This document shows, piece after piece, positions 7,927 through 18,531 of a DNA stretch of 64,000 nucleotides. A program made the position numbers and the translations under genes. The first letter of the stretch is position 1. Every line of letters starts with the position of its first letter. The notes below the pieces were generated by a model, which saw only the letters and a list, made by a program, of their open reading frames with translations, did no database searches and was not told the origin of the DNA. The DNA is taken from contig NZ_CP027218.1 in assembly GCF_004124275.1 (NCBI RefSeq), forward strand, positions 4,343,501 through 4,407,500. The letters are read 5' to 3'. The DNA comes from Pseudomonas sp. DTU12.3 (GTDB lineage Bacteria > Pseudomonadota > Gammaproteobacteria > Pseudomonadales > Pseudomonadaceae).

Positions 7927-9466
7927 TTCGCTAATCCGCCCGATCGGCGAACCGACCCGGCGCGATTGGATCGCAGTGATGAGCGTGATGCTCGGCGCCT
8001 TCATGGCCGTGCTCGACATCCAGATCACCAACTCATCGCTCAAAGACATTCAGGGTGCGTTGTCGGCGACGCTGGAAGAAGGCTCGTGGATTTCCACCTC
8101 TTACCTGGTCGCGGAAATCATCATGATCCCGCTGACCGCGTGGCTGGTGCAGTTGCTCTCGGCGCGGCGCCTGGCGGTGTGGGTGTCGCTGGGGTTTCTG
8201 GTGTCTTCGCTGCTGTGCTCGATGGCCTGGAGCCTGGAGAGCATGATCGTCTTTCGCGCCATGCAGGGTTTCACCGGCGGCGCGCTGATCCCGCTGGCGT
8301 TCACCCTGACCCTGATCAAACTCCCTGAACACCACCGCGCCAAAGGCATGGCGATGTTTGCCATGACCGCCACTTTTGCGCCGTCCATCGGCCCGACGCT
8401 GGGCGGCTGGCTTACGGAAAACTGGGGTTGGGAATACATCTTCTACATCAACATCCCGCCGGGCCTGATCATGATCGCCGGGTTGATGTACGGGCTGGAG
8501 AAGAAAGAAGCGCACTGGGAATTGCTCAAAAGCACCGACTACACCGGCATCCTCACGCTAGGGATTGGCCTCGGCTGCTTGCAGGTATTTCTGGAAGAAG
8601 GCCATCGCAAGGACTGGCTCGAATCGAGCCTGATCGTGACGCTGGGCAGCATTGCGCTGGTGAGCCTGATCACCTTTGTGATCGTGCAGATCTCCAAACC
8701 GAATCCGCTGATCAACCTCGGCATTCTGCGTAACCGCAACTTCGGTTTATCGAGTATTTCCAGCCTGGGCATGGGTGTCGGGTTGTACGGCTCGATCTAC
8801 CTGTTGCCGCTGTACCTTGCGCAGATCCAGAACTACAACGCCCTGCAGATCGGTGAAGTGATCATGTGGATGGGCGTGCCGCAGTTGTTCCTGATTCCGC
8901 TGGTGCCGAAGCTGATGAAGTTCGTCTCGCCGAAATGGCTGTGCACGCTCGGGTTCGGATTGTTTGGTCTGGCGAGTTTTTCGTCAGGGGTGCTCAACCC
9001 GGACTTCGCCGGGCCACAGTTCAATCAGATCCAGATTATTCGGGCGCTGGGGCAGCCATTGATCATGGTGACCATTTCGCTGATCGCCACGGCTTACATC
9101 CTGCCGCAGGATGCGGGCTCGGCGTCGAGCCTCTTTAATATCCTGCGTAACCTGGGCGGAGCGATCGGCATTGCCTTGCTCGCGACATTACTGGATGCGC
9201 GCACCAAGACTTATTTTGATTATTTGCGTGAAGCGGTAGTGCCGACCAATCCGCAGGTCGCTGAGCGACTGGCGTCGATGACGGATCGGTTTGGCAGTGA
9301 TACGGCGGCGCTGGGCAAGTTGAGTGAGATCGTCCATCAGCAGGCGGCGATCATGGCTTACAACGATGCGTTTCACTTTGTCGGGATTGCGCTGGGGGTG
9401 AGCATGCTGGCGATATTGTTGACCAAGAAATTGCCACAAGGGTTGAAGGCTGGGGAGTCTCATTAA
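7916..9466 (+). CDS. emrB: MFS efflux transporter, DHA2/EmrB family (14 TM)
   Basis: This 516-residue inner-membrane proton antiporter has about 14 hydrophobic segments and DHA2 hallmarks: an early DIQITNSSLKDIQGALSATL, the tripartite-partner motif EEGSWISTSYLVAEIIMIPL, and FTGGALIPLAFTL. It is coupled to the upstream adaptor gene by an 11-bp overlap (ATGGCCGGTGA). Family members export hydrophobic drugs and uncouplers; the substrate here is not determinable. No regulator gene lies alongside. Confidence 0.93.
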   Translation: MAGDSLIRPIGEPTRRDWIAVMSVMLGAFMAVLDIQITNSSLKDIQGALSATLEEGSWISTSYLVAEIIMIPLTAWLVQLLSARRLAVWVSLGFLVSSLLCSMAWSLESMIVFRAMQGFTGGALIPLAFTLTLIKLPEHHRAKGMAMFAMTATFAPSIGPTLGGWLTENWGWEYIFYINIPPGLIMIAGLMYGLEKKEAHWELLKSTDYTGILTLGIGLGCLQVFLEEGHRKDWLESSLIVTLGSIALVSLITFVIVQISKPNPLINLGILRNRNFGLSSISSLGMGVGLYGSIYLLPLYLAQIQNYNALQIGEVIMWMGVPQLFLIPLVPKLMKFVSPKWLCTLGFGLFGLASFSSGVLNPDFAGPQFNQIQIIRALGQPLIMVTISLIATAYILPQDAGSASSLFNILRNLGGAIGIALLATLLDARTKTYFDYLREAVVPTNPQVAERLASMTDRFGSDTAALGKLSEIVHQQAAIMAYNDAFHFVGIALGVSMLAILLTKKLPQGLKAGESH

Positions 9467-9482
9467 GACCGAGTCGCCCCAT

Positions 9483-9557
9483 TCGCGAGCAGGCTCGCTC
9501 CCACAGGGGTTTTGTGAACGACACAGATCCAAAGTGGGAGCGAGCCTGCTCGCGAAG
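9483..9557. repeat. REP doublet, type II (GCGAGCAGGCTCGCTCCCACA)
   Basis: Inverted pair of the unit CGCGAGCAGGCTCGCTCCCA separated by about 30 bases, between the convergent MFS and uvrB genes. The same family occurs at 13229, 41955, 42152, 51408 and 62456. Confidence 0.9.
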
Positions 9558-9579
9558 AGGCCCGCTCAGGCAATGAAGA

Positions 9580-11595
<2,016 letters not shown>

Positions 11596-11932
11596 ATACA
11601 CCTCTGGGATCGCGGTACTCCGAGCAAAGCGGAGCACCACGGGGACGACCGCAAACGACCGATGTCGCGCAAGAAAAAACCTGGATTGTGCTCAATGTGG
11701 TGGCGATTGCCTCACCTTTCAAGGCAAACGTCCTACATCCGGTAAAGACTCTGACATGGCCAATCGACTAACGGTCGAGAAATAATCGGAAAAACTTACC
11801 TGAAAAGCCGATTCGCCTGTCGCCATTGCTCGCAGATGGCCTCTATACTAGCTCCCCGTTTGTGCACCGCTCTAGTGCATTCGGCTGGAGCGCCACACGT
11901 CCCTCCACTATCCATTCAGAGCCGCCGTAATA
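11596..11932. other. Intergenic region between divergent uvrB and aminotransferase genes
   Basis: This 337-bp stretch holds no convincing gene. It must contain both divergent promoters. TATACT at 11844-11849 is a possible -10 for the aminotransferase gene, without a good -35 at standard spacing. Confidence 0.5.
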
Positions 11933-13129
11933 ATGAGCCTGTTCTCCGCTGTCGAAATGGCACCCCGCGATCCAATCCTGGGCCTCAACGAAGCATTCAA
12001 CGCCGATACCCGGACCGACAAGGTCAACCTGGGCGTGGGTGTTTACTGCAACGAAGAGGGGCGAATTCCACTTCTGCGCGCCGTTATCGAAGCCGAGACG
12101 ATTCGCGTCGCTCAACACGCTTCGCGCGGTTACCTGCCGATCGATGGCATCGCTGCCTACGACCAGGCCGTGCAAAAGCTGCTGTTCGGTAACGACTCGC
12201 CGCTGATCAGCGCCGGTCGCGTCATCACCACGCAGGCCGTCGGCGGGACCGGCGCCCTGAAAATCGGTGCCGACTTCCTCAAGCAACTGCTGCCCAACGC
12301 CGTCGTCGCGATCAGCGACCCGAGCTGGGAAAACCACCGTGCGCTGTTCGAAACCGCCGGTTTCCCGGTGCAGAGCTATCGCTACTACGACGCTGCCACT
12401 CACGACGTTAACCGTGCCGGCATGCTCGAAGACCTCAACGCCCTGCCGAACGGCTCGATCGTTATCCTCCACGCTTGCTGCCACAACCCGACCGGCGTCG
12501 ACCTGACCCCGGCGGACTGGAACAACGTGCTGGAAGTGGTCAAGGCCAAAGGTCACGTGCCGTTCCTCGACATGGCTTACCAGGGTTTCGGCGACGGTAT
12601 CGACGAAGACGCCGCTGCCGTGCGCCTGTTCGCTGAGTCCGGCCTGACCTTCTTCGTTTCGAGCTCGTTCTCCAAGTCGTTCTCGCTGTACGGCGAGCGC
12701 GTGGGTGCGCTGTCGATCATCAGCGAATCGAAAGAAGAAAGCGCGCGCGTACTGTCGCAAGTCAAACGCGTGATCCGCACCAACTACTCCAACCCGCCGA
12801 CCCACGGTGCAAGCATCGTCGCTGCGGTGTTGAACAGCCCGCAACTGCGTGCGCAGTGGGAAGCCGAGCTGGCCGAAATGCGTCTGCGCATTCGTGGCAT
12901 GCGTACGCAGATGGTCGATCTGCTGGCAGAGAAAGCCCCGGGCCGCGACTTCAGCTTCGTCGGTCGTCAGCGCGGGATGTTCTCCTACTCGGGCCTGACC
13001 ACTGAACAAGTGCATCGCCTGCGTAACGAGTTCGGCATCTACGCCCTGGACACCGGCCGCATCTGCGTGGCTGCACTGAACCAGAGCAACATCAAGGCTG
13101 TGACGGATGCGATCGTTCAGGTCATCTGA
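11933..13129 (+). CDS. tyrB: Aromatic / aspartate aminotransferase (class I, PLP)
   Basis: This 398-residue fold-type I aminotransferase has the AspC/TyrB layout: NLGVGVYCNEEGRIPLL at the N-terminus, GGTGALKIGADFL, HACCHNPTGVDLT, DMAYQGFGDGI, the PLP lysine in SSSFSKSFSLYGERVGAL (about residue 247), and the C-terminal arginine in GRICVAALN. It transfers amino groups between aromatic amino acids or aspartate and 2-oxoglutarate. TyrB-like versus AspC-like preference cannot be settled from sequence. A strong terminator follows at 13148. Confidence 0.93.
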   Translation: MSLFSAVEMAPRDPILGLNEAFNADTRTDKVNLGVGVYCNEEGRIPLLRAVIEAETIRVAQHASRGYLPIDGIAAYDQAVQKLLFGNDSPLISAGRVITTQAVGGTGALKIGADFLKQLLPNAVVAISDPSWENHRALFETAGFPVQSYRYYDAATHDVNRAGMLEDLNALPNGSIVILHACCHNPTGVDLTPADWNNVLEVVKAKGHVPFLDMAYQGFGDGIDEDAAAVRLFAESGLTFFVSSSFSKSFSLYGERVGALSIISESKEESARVLSQVKRVIRTNYSNPPTHGASIVAAVLNSPQLRAQWEAELAEMRLRIRGMRTQMVDLLAEKAPGRDFSFVGRQRGMFSYSGLTTEQVHRLRNEFGIYALDTGRICVAALNQSNIKAVTDAIVQVI

Positions 13130-13147
13130 TTTCGCTGCGTGTTGAAA

Positions 13148-13176
13148 AACGGGAAGCCTTGGGCTTCCCGTTTTTT
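13148..13176 (+). terminator. Rho-independent terminator of the aminotransferase gene
   Basis: AACGGGAAGCC / GGGCTTCCCGTT stem with a TT loop followed by a T run. Confidence 0.9.
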
Positions 13177-13228
13177 ATTTGTCCGAAGGAATGCAACATT
13201 CCCTCTAAACTGCACACAAATCAAAACT

Positions 13229-13319
13229 GTAGGAGTGAGCCTGCTCGCGATAGCGTCGGATCAGTTGACGCTTCACTGCCTGACACACCGCTATCGCGAG
13301 CAGGCTCACTCCTACAGGG
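13229..13319. repeat. REP doublet, type II variant
   Basis: Inverted copies of CTGTAGGAGTGAGCCTGCTC + GCGATAGCG around a 30-base centre, upstream of the small membrane protein gene. Confidence 0.88.
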
Positions 13320-13354
13320 TTTTGTGTACATCCGAGAATTCTGTGAGAAGCCAA

Positions 13355-13555
13355 ATGAAGAACGACAACCTGCGCGCCGACCGTGACGATCTGGATGACT
13401 TCATCCCTCGCGCGTCGGCCAAACGCGAAAAAAGCCTGGTGCTGCAAGTTGCCGCCGGGGTGTTTCTCGGTGGCCTGGCCTTGTGGCTGGTGCAACTGGC
13501 GGCGACTGCGGCCTACGCCAAATTGCTGCTCGGCACGATCACCTTCGGCAGTTAA
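13355..13555 (+). CDS. Small single-pass membrane protein, unknown function
   Basis: The 66-residue frame starts at ATG 13355 with MKNDNLRADRDDLDDFIPRA and then has one hydrophobic helix (LVLQVAAGVFLGGLALWLVQLAATAAYAKLL, written here only to locate it at residues 29-59). The charged acidic N-terminus is probably cytoplasmic. It converges on the next gene; the two share a TTAA at their stops. It is too short for domain assignment, but its codon use resembles its neighbours and it is likely a real gene. No function is proposed. Confidence 0.6.
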   Translation: MKNDNLRADRDDLDDFIPRASAKREKSLVLQVAAGVFLGGLALWLVQLAATAAYAKLLLGTITFGS

Positions 13556-13782
13556 GCCAGTTCGCTCGCGCGCTGACTGGCCGCATCGTCATAGGCGACG
13601 TAGAGCGATTCGGCGATCTGACTCTTGATCGCCTTGGCGCTTTCAAGGCCAAGGACAAAACCTTCGGCCTTGCCGCCGGCACGGTTCAATTCTTCAGCGG
13701 TGCTGGCCTGAGTGATCGCGTCGAAGAGTTTCTCGGCGTGAGGCCCTACCCCCTTGGGCAGGCTGATTTGCGCGATGCTCAT
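13552..13782 (-). CDS. Small conserved hypothetical protein
   Basis: This 76-residue soluble, largely helical protein begins MSIAQISLPKGVGPHAEKLF and ends DDAASQRASELA. There is no signal peptide, cysteine pair or recognisable motif. The stop codon overlaps that of the convergent small membrane protein gene by four bases. The GGKAEGFVLGLESAKAIKSQIA segment reads like a genuine helix-turn-helical fold rather than a shadow. I do not recognise its function. Confidence 0.6.
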   Translation of the reverse strand: MSIAQISLPKGVGPHAEKLFDAITQASTAEELNRAGGKAEGFVLGLESAKAIKSQIAESLYVAYDDAASQRASELA

Positions 13783-14001
13783 GCGAACACCTGGTTTTTG
13801 CGGGTTGTCTGGTTCATGGCGCGTACCTTTTCGGCGAATGGCCGGCAGCGCGTGTTACCACTTCCGGGCGGCCATGGTAGACCTCTGCTACGGTTCTGGT
13901 AACCGCCAATCGCTGACAAACCACCGTCTGTCCTGATGAATTGCAGTTTTTTCCACCTCGCGCTTGACTTCTCTTTTTGAATCAGTAACATACGCACCAA
14001 T

Positions 14002-14077
14002 TCCGCAATAGCTCAGTTGGTAGAGCAAATGACTGTTAATCATTGGGTCCCTGGTTCGAGTCCAGGTTGTGGAGCCA
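14002..14077 (+). tRNA. tRNA-Asn (GTT)
   Basis: A 76-nt cloverleaf, TCCGCAA/TTGTGGA acceptor stem, anticodon loop CTGTTAA, T-loop GGTTCGAGTCC, CCA encoded. It is a single copy followed directly by a strong terminator. Confidence 0.97.
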
Positions 14078-14083
14078 AATAGC

Positions 14084-14117
14084 AAAGCCCCTGAATCGAA
14101 AGATTCAGGGGCTTTTT
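14084..14117 (+). terminator. Terminator of tRNA-Asn
   Basis: Fourteen-base stem AAAGCCCCTGAATC / GATTCAGGGGCTTT with a GAAA tetraloop and T run. Confidence 0.93.
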
Positions 14118-14134
14118 TGTGGGCGCCTGAAAAA

Positions 14135-14218
14135 GATCAGAAGATCGCAGCCTTCGGCAGCTCCTACAGGGATTGGTGATCTCATGTAGGAGCTGCCGAA
14201 GGCTGCGATCTTTTGATC
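14135..14218. repeat. REP doublet, type I, outward-facing
   Basis: Two GTAGGAGCTGCC-family units in the opposite relative order to the other type I doublets, with the CGATC ends outside and the GTAGGAG ends meeting in the centre. Confidence 0.85.
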
Positions 14219-14226
14219 TACCAACG

Positions 14227-14263
14227 AAAAGGGCCGATCTGTGTGTAACAGATCGGCCCTTTT
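14227..14263 (-). terminator. Terminator of the purine permease gene
   Basis: AAAAGGGCCGATCTGT / ACAGATCGGCCCTTTT stem with a GTGTA loop, 18 bases after the permease stop. The A/T flanks make it usable from both sides. Confidence 0.88.
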
Positions 14264-14280
14264 CTATTCAGACACAGCGG

Positions 14281-15804
14281 TCAGACATGCTCGCTGCTCT
14301 TCACCTGCGCTTTCGGCGCGCCATGTCCGTGGTCGTGATCATCCGGCTCGATCACCGGCACTTCCTTGCCATCGCAGTCATGCAGTTTGCCGTCGCTGAA
14401 GTAGTCGCCTTCACGCAGCGCATCCAGATCGCGATAACGCAGGGTGCGCTCCTCCGCTGCCGCAAACACCGACTGCTGATCGGAGTTACCGGTGGTGAAG
14501 TGGTTGAACGCGAGGTTAAGCAGGATCGCCATGATCGCCGACGAGCTGATGCCCGAATGGAAAATGGTCGCGAACCAGCTCGGGAAGTGATCGTAGAAGT
14601 TCGGCGCGGCAATCGGGATCATGCCGAAACCGATCGACGTCGCCACGATGATCAGGTTGACGTTGTTGCGGTAATCAACCTTCGACAGTGTACGAATCCC
14701 ACTCGCTGCAACCGTGCCGAACAGCACGATACCGGCGCCGCCGAGTACCGAAGTCGGCACTGCCGCGATGACCCGACCCATGAATGGCAGCAGGCCAAGG
14801 ATCACCAGGAACACACCGCCAGTAGCAACCACGAAACGGCTCTTGATCCCGGTCACTGCCACCAGCCCGACGTTCTGGGCGAAGGCACTCTGGGTGAAAG
14901 AGCCGAAGATCGGCGCGAACATGCTCGACAGCATGTCGGCACGCAGGCCGTTGCCCAGACGCTTGGAATCAACCTTGGTGCCGATGATTTCACCGACCGC
15001 CAGGATATCCGCCGAGGTTTCCACCAGCGTCACCATGACCACGATGCACATCGACAGGATCGCGGCGAAGTGGAATGTCGGCATGCCGAAGTGGAACGGT
15101 GTCGGGAAGCCGAACATCGGGCCAGTGGTGACACTGGAGAAGTCCGCCATGCCGAGGAACACCGCCAGCACCGTACCGATTACCATGGCCAACAGGATCG
15201 ACAGACGCGAGATGGTCGAGCTGCCGACCTTGCTCAGCAGCAACACCAGCACCAGCGTGACCGCCGCCAGACCGATGTTCTGCATGCTGCCGAAGTCCGG
15301 CGCGTGGCTATTGCCACCCATGGCCCAGCGTGCGGCCACCGGCATCAGCGTCAGGCCGATGGTGGTGATCACAATGCCGGTGACCAGTGGCGGGAAGAAC
15401 TTGGTGATTCGCGAGAACACCGGCGTAATCAGCAAGCCGATCAATGATGCGGCAATCACCGCGCCCAGCACCGACTGGAAGCCGCCCTCCCCGCCACTGC
15501 TGACGATCGCGACCATGGTCGCTACGCCGGAGAACGACACGCCCTGTACCAGCGGCAACTGACAGCCAAAAAACGGCAGACCCAGGGTTTGCAGCAGTGT
15601 TGCCAGCCCCCCCGCAAACAATGAAGCAGCAATCAGCAAACCAATGTCTGCCGGCGACAGGCCGGCCGCCTGGCCGATGATCAGTGGCACCGCAACGATA
15701 CCGCCGTACATGGTCAGAACATGTTGCAGGCCGTAAGCCATATTCGCGCCGACCCCGAGATTTTCGTCCTCGGGCCGTTGGTGTGAAACATGGGGCGTTT
15801 TCAT
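14281..15804 (-). CDS. NCS2/NAT-family purine (xanthine/urate) permease
   Basis: This 507-residue inner-membrane symporter is started at MKTPHVSHQRPEDENLG (ATG 15804). The open frame continues to 15894, but that part overlaps the probable operator. About 14 membrane segments are visible. The family signature QNVGLVAVTGIKSRFV (QNxGxxxxTG) near residue 320 and YGLQHVLTMYGGIVAVP near residue 30 place it in the nucleobase-ascorbate transporter family. The G after T is usual in xanthine/uric acid carriers rather than uracil carriers. A palindrome upstream suggests control by a GntR-type regulator. Confidence 0.9.
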   Translation of the reverse strand: MKTPHVSHQRPEDENLGVGANMAYGLQHVLTMYGGIVAVPLIIGQAAGLSPADIGLLIAASLFAGGLATLLQTLGLPFFGCQLPLVQGVSFSGVATMVAIVSSGGEGGFQSVLGAVIAASLIGLLITPVFSRITKFFPPLVTGIVITTIGLTLMPVAARWAMGGNSHAPDFGSMQNIGLAAVTLVLVLLLSKVGSSTISRLSILLAMVIGTVLAVFLGMADFSSVTTGPMFGFPTPFHFGMPTFHFAAILSMCIVVMVTLVETSADILAVGEIIGTKVDSKRLGNGLRADMLSSMFAPIFGSFTQSAFAQNVGLVAVTGIKSRFVVATGGVFLVILGLLPFMGRVIAAVPTSVLGGAGIVLFGTVAASGIRTLSKVDYRNNVNLIIVATSIGFGMIPIAAPNFYDHFPSWFATIFHSGISSSAIMAILLNLAFNHFTTGNSDQQSVFAAAEERTLRYRDLDALREGDYFSDGKLHDCDGKEVPVIEPDDHDHGHGAPKAQVKSSEHV

Positions 15805-15870
15805 GGTGGGGGGTTCCCTGGTTTTTGTTATGCGCACACTGTATTCAATACTCGGGACAAATGTCCATAG

Positions 15871-15884
15871 AGTTGTATACAACT
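15871..15884. promoter_or_regulatory. Putative operator of the purine permease
   Basis: AGTTGTATACAACT is a perfect 14-bp palindrome about 65 bp upstream of the permease start. The TTGTATACAA core resembles operators of GntR-family repressors. No such regulator lies in the window. Confidence 0.5.
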
Positions 15885-16037
15885 TATCAGTCACATAATG
15901 GATAGGTAGCCACCCAACCTTCTAGCCCGCGGCTTGCATCCCCCACAAATCCGGCAACACATCCCTTCCTGCGTCTTCGCTCGCCCCCACTAGGCTGAAC
16001 TGTTCATGGCGACCGACGGTACGGTCGCATCGTTTTT

Positions 16038-16058
16038 TATACATATAAAGTATGCATA
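16038..16058. promoter_or_regulatory. Putative BrnA operator / brnTA promoter
   Basis: TATACATA and TATGCATA form an inverted repeat (one mismatch) around TAAAG, ending at the base before the toxin ATG. Type II antitoxins usually bind such sites. The leader between any -10 here and the ATG would be very short. Confidence 0.5.
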
Positions 16059-16343
16059 ATGAAGTCATTGGACATTCAGTACGACAAAAGCAAGAACGCA
16101 GCCAACAAACTCAAGCACAAAGGCGTCAGCCTCGCCGAGACCGAACCGGTCTTTCACGACGAACGAGCACTGACGATCGAGGACAACGATCACGATGAAC
16201 AACGCTGGATCACCCTTGGTCTCGACGGCAAGGGACGTTTGTTGGTCGTTGCTTACAGTTATCGCGGCGCGAATGTCGTACGAATCATTTCTGCACGTAT
16301 CGCCACACCGAGCGAACGTTGCGCGTATTTTCCGGAGGCTTGA
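16059..16343 (+). CDS. brnT: BrnT-family toxin (ribonuclease)
   Basis: This 94-residue protein has the BrnT pattern. It has YDKSKNAANKLKHKGVSLAE at the start, VFHDERALTIEDNDHDEQRWITLG in the middle and VVAYSYRGANVVRIISARIATPSE at the end. BrnT is a RelE-fold ribonuclease that halts translation. The gene comes first, with the antitoxin four bases downstream, the usual order for this family. There is no clear ribosome-binding site before the ATG at 16059. Confidence 0.9.
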   Translation: MKSLDIQYDKSKNAANKLKHKGVSLAETEPVFHDERALTIEDNDHDEQRWITLGLDGKGRLLVVAYSYRGANVVRIISARIATPSERCAYFPEA

Positions 16344-16346
16344 CCG

Positions 16347-16676
16347 ATGAAAGATGAATATGACTTCTCCCAAGGCAAACGCGGCGCACTGGCGCCGGCC
16401 AAGGGTAAAACCCGCATCACCATCATGCTCGACGATGCCGTCATCGAGGCGGCGCGCAACGTCGCGGAAAACGAAGGTTTCGGTTATCAGACAGTGATCA
16501 ACAACACGCTGCGCCAGGTGTTGCTGGAGGATGCCGGAAAGCCGGCCGATGACCCGGCCCTTTCCGGGCAGTTCAAACAAGGCATTACCGCCGCCGACCT
16601 CAAGAGCCTCGAGAAAAAACTGTCGGCGGCCGTCGGTGAGATCCGCCGCGTACTCGAGCCGGACGCAAAACCCTGA
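16347..16676 (+). CDS. brnA: BrnA-family antitoxin
   Basis: This 109-residue protein starts MKDEYDFSQGKRGALAP and carries GKTRITIMLDDAVIEAARNVAE plus GYQTVINNTLRQVLLE, a ribbon-helix-helix fold typical of BrnA. BrnA dimerises, neutralises BrnT and represses the operon. The C-terminal ~40 residues (AADLKSLEKKLSAAVGEIRRVL) look like an extra amphipathic helix and make it slightly longer than usual. It ends three bases before the convergent acetyltransferase gene. Confidence 0.9.
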   Translation: MKDEYDFSQGKRGALAPAKGKTRITIMLDDAVIEAARNVAENEGFGYQTVINNTLRQVLLEDAGKPADDPALSGQFKQGITAADLKSLEKKLSAAVGEIRRVLEPDAKP

Positions 16677-16679
16677 CCG

Positions 16680-17507
16680 TCAGACAGGCACAAGCATTCG
16701 CGCCAGCGACTGGCGCACATGTGGCTGATCCGGCAGACGCAAACCGAACTCCTGTTGCAGCACTTCGATCAGCTCATCGACGTCGCAGACTTCCCGGCGC
16801 TCACTGTCACCGCCCATGCGATGCAGGGCGAAACTGCCGTTGTTCAAGGTTTTGCGCCAGCCGTCGCCAGTGCGCGCAGCCATCAGACGCTTGGCGAAAG
16901 GAGATTCCGGGTGAGTCGAGACGTACCAGTTACCGACGGTGTAGTCGGTGTCTTCCTGGCGCTGCAGATCGAACAGGTACATCGACCGCCACTCGCCGGC
17001 GACCTTGGCGCGCAGCATGTAGCCATCGACCTGCTTTTCGATGCGATAGGGTTCGTGGGGGGTGATTTGCTCGGCTTCGGAGTCGAGCAGTAACGGTGCG
17101 GTCGGCACCATGCCGCCAAACCCGACGTCAGTGATGTAACGCACATCATCGATGGTCACCAGACTCAAACGGTGAGTGCGCGTGGTCCAGGTGCCTTCAG
17201 GCTGGTTCATGACCACTCGACCGCTGATGGCACGCGCGTCGAAGCCCAGTTCGAGCAACAGGGCAAAAAACAGGTGATTGAGTTCGTAGCAGTAACCGCC
17301 GCGCCCGTCATGCAGGACTTTCTGCTCGATGGACGGCAGATCGATCAGTACCGGCGCGCCAGTAATGGTCGAGAGGTTTTCGAAGGTAAAGGCACCGGTG
17401 TGACGCCATTGCAATTCGCGCAGGGTGGCCAGGGTCGGCGCCGGCGGCTCAGCGAAACCCAGGCGTTGCAGATACAGTTTCACATCGTTCAGGCGGGGCT
17501 CACTCAT
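16680..17507 (-). CDS. nat: Arylamine N-acetyltransferase
   Basis: This 275-residue acetyl-CoA-dependent enzyme starts at MSEPRLNDVK (ATG 17507); the open frame to 17642 lies inside the end of the xthA gene and is not used. The catalytic triad is visible: Cys73 in RGGYCYELN, His112 in THRLSL, Asp127 in DVGFGG. FTFENLSTI near residue 42 and the beta-rich middle domain agree with the family. It acetylates arylamines or hydrazines; the natural substrate in Pseudomonas is unsettled. It follows xthA on the same strand by about 100 bp. Confidence 0.95.
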   Translation of the reverse strand: MSEPRLNDVKLYLQRLGFAEPPAPTLATLRELQWRHTGAFTFENLSTITGAPVLIDLPSIEQKVLHDGRGGYCYELNHLFFALLLELGFDARAISGRVVMNQPEGTWTTRTHRLSLVTIDDVRYITDVGFGGMVPTAPLLLDSEAEQITPHEPYRIEKQVDGYMLRAKVAGEWRSMYLFDLQRQEDTDYTVGNWYVSTHPESPFAKRLMAARTGDGWRKTLNNGSFALHRMGGDSERREVCDVDELIEVLQQEFGLRLPDQPHVRQSLARMLVPV

Positions 17508-17608
17508 TGCTCGATCCTTATGCATTGGGCCGCAGGTCACTGCGTTGATGGTCGCCATGTATACGGGATCGAGCAGCTGTTTCGATAATTGATTTCGCCA
17601 ATCGCCCG

Positions 17609-18403
17609 CTAGCGCTTCTTGCGCGAAGCGATACGAATCCACGTCGGCGCATGATCGCTGGCATGCGGCTCGTTGCGCACCCAGGCGTCTACCCCGGCCT
17701 CATGCAAATACGGACTCAGTGCCGGATTGAGCAGCAGATGATCGATGCGCAAACCGGAGTTGGTTTGCCAATGCTGACGAAAATAATCCCAGAAGGTATA
17801 GAGGCGATCCTCGGGATACAGATGGCGCAATGAATCGGTCCAGCCCTGATCCAGTAAACGCTGGTAACACTCGCGGCTTTCGGGTTGCAGCAACGCGTCC
17901 TTGAGCCAGGAACGGGTGTTGTAGATGTCCATGTCGGTGGGCACGACGTTGTAGTCACCGGCCAGCACCACCGGGTGATCGCTCTGTTGCAGATCTTTCG
18001 CGTAGCTGATCAGCCGTTCGAACCAGGCCAGTTTGTAATCGAATTTCGGTCCCGGCTGCGGATTGCCATTGGGCAGGTACAGGCAGCCAACCAACACCCC
18101 GTGCACCGCCGCTTCCAGATAACGGCTGTGCTTGTCATCAGGGTCGCCGGGTAGCCCGCGCCGACTCTCCAGCGGTTGCGCATCGCGGGCCAGAATCGCC
18201 ACCCCGTTCCAAGCCGCCTGCCCTTGCCAGATCGCCCCGTAACCGGCGGCTTCCAGTTCGGCAGCGGGGAAGGCACTGTCGAGTGACTTGAGTTCTTGCA
18301 GGCAAGCGATGTCCGGTTGCTCGCGTTTGAGCCACTCCAGCAGGTTCGGCAATCGGGCGCGCAAACCGTTGACGTTGTAGGTGGCGATCCGCAGGTTTTT
18401 CAT
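17609..18403 (-). CDS. xthA: Exodeoxyribonuclease III / AP endonuclease
   Basis: This 264-residue EEP-superfamily nuclease starts at MKNLRIATYNVNGLRARLP (ATG 18403, GGAG upstream). Family motifs are in order: YNVNGLR, CLQELKS with the metal Glu, LYLPNGN, AGDYNVVPTD, LRIDHLLLNP and NEPHASDHAPTW with the catalytic Asp-His. It cleaves at abasic sites and removes 3' blocking groups. The open frame to 18514 overlaps the divergent promoter region and is not used. P. fluorescens genomes often carry more than one Xth paralogue. Confidence 0.93.
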   Translation of the reverse strand: MKNLRIATYNVNGLRARLPNLLEWLKREQPDIACLQELKSLDSAFPAAELEAAGYGAIWQGQAAWNGVAILARDAQPLESRRGLPGDPDDKHSRYLEAAVHGVLVGCLYLPNGNPQPGPKFDYKLAWFERLISYAKDLQQSDHPVVLAGDYNVVPTDMDIYNTRSWLKDALLQPESRECYQRLLDQGWTDSLRHLYPEDRLYTFWDYFRQHWQTNSGLRIDHLLLNPALSPYLHEAGVDAWVRNEPHASDHAPTWIRIASRKKR

Positions 18404-18531
18404 CGGCTGAGGCTCCTGCCCATGGGCTGTAAAAATACTGACCCCACGACACTCGCGCCGGTTGCATCGGATCGGCCCGCTGCGGCGTAATAGGCGCTCG
18501 TCATTCGCCCGCACTGCCGAGAACCGAATCC

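Noticed and set aside
11596..11700. LexA box upstream of uvrB
   Set aside because: No CTG-N10-CAG palindrome is visible near the uvrB start.
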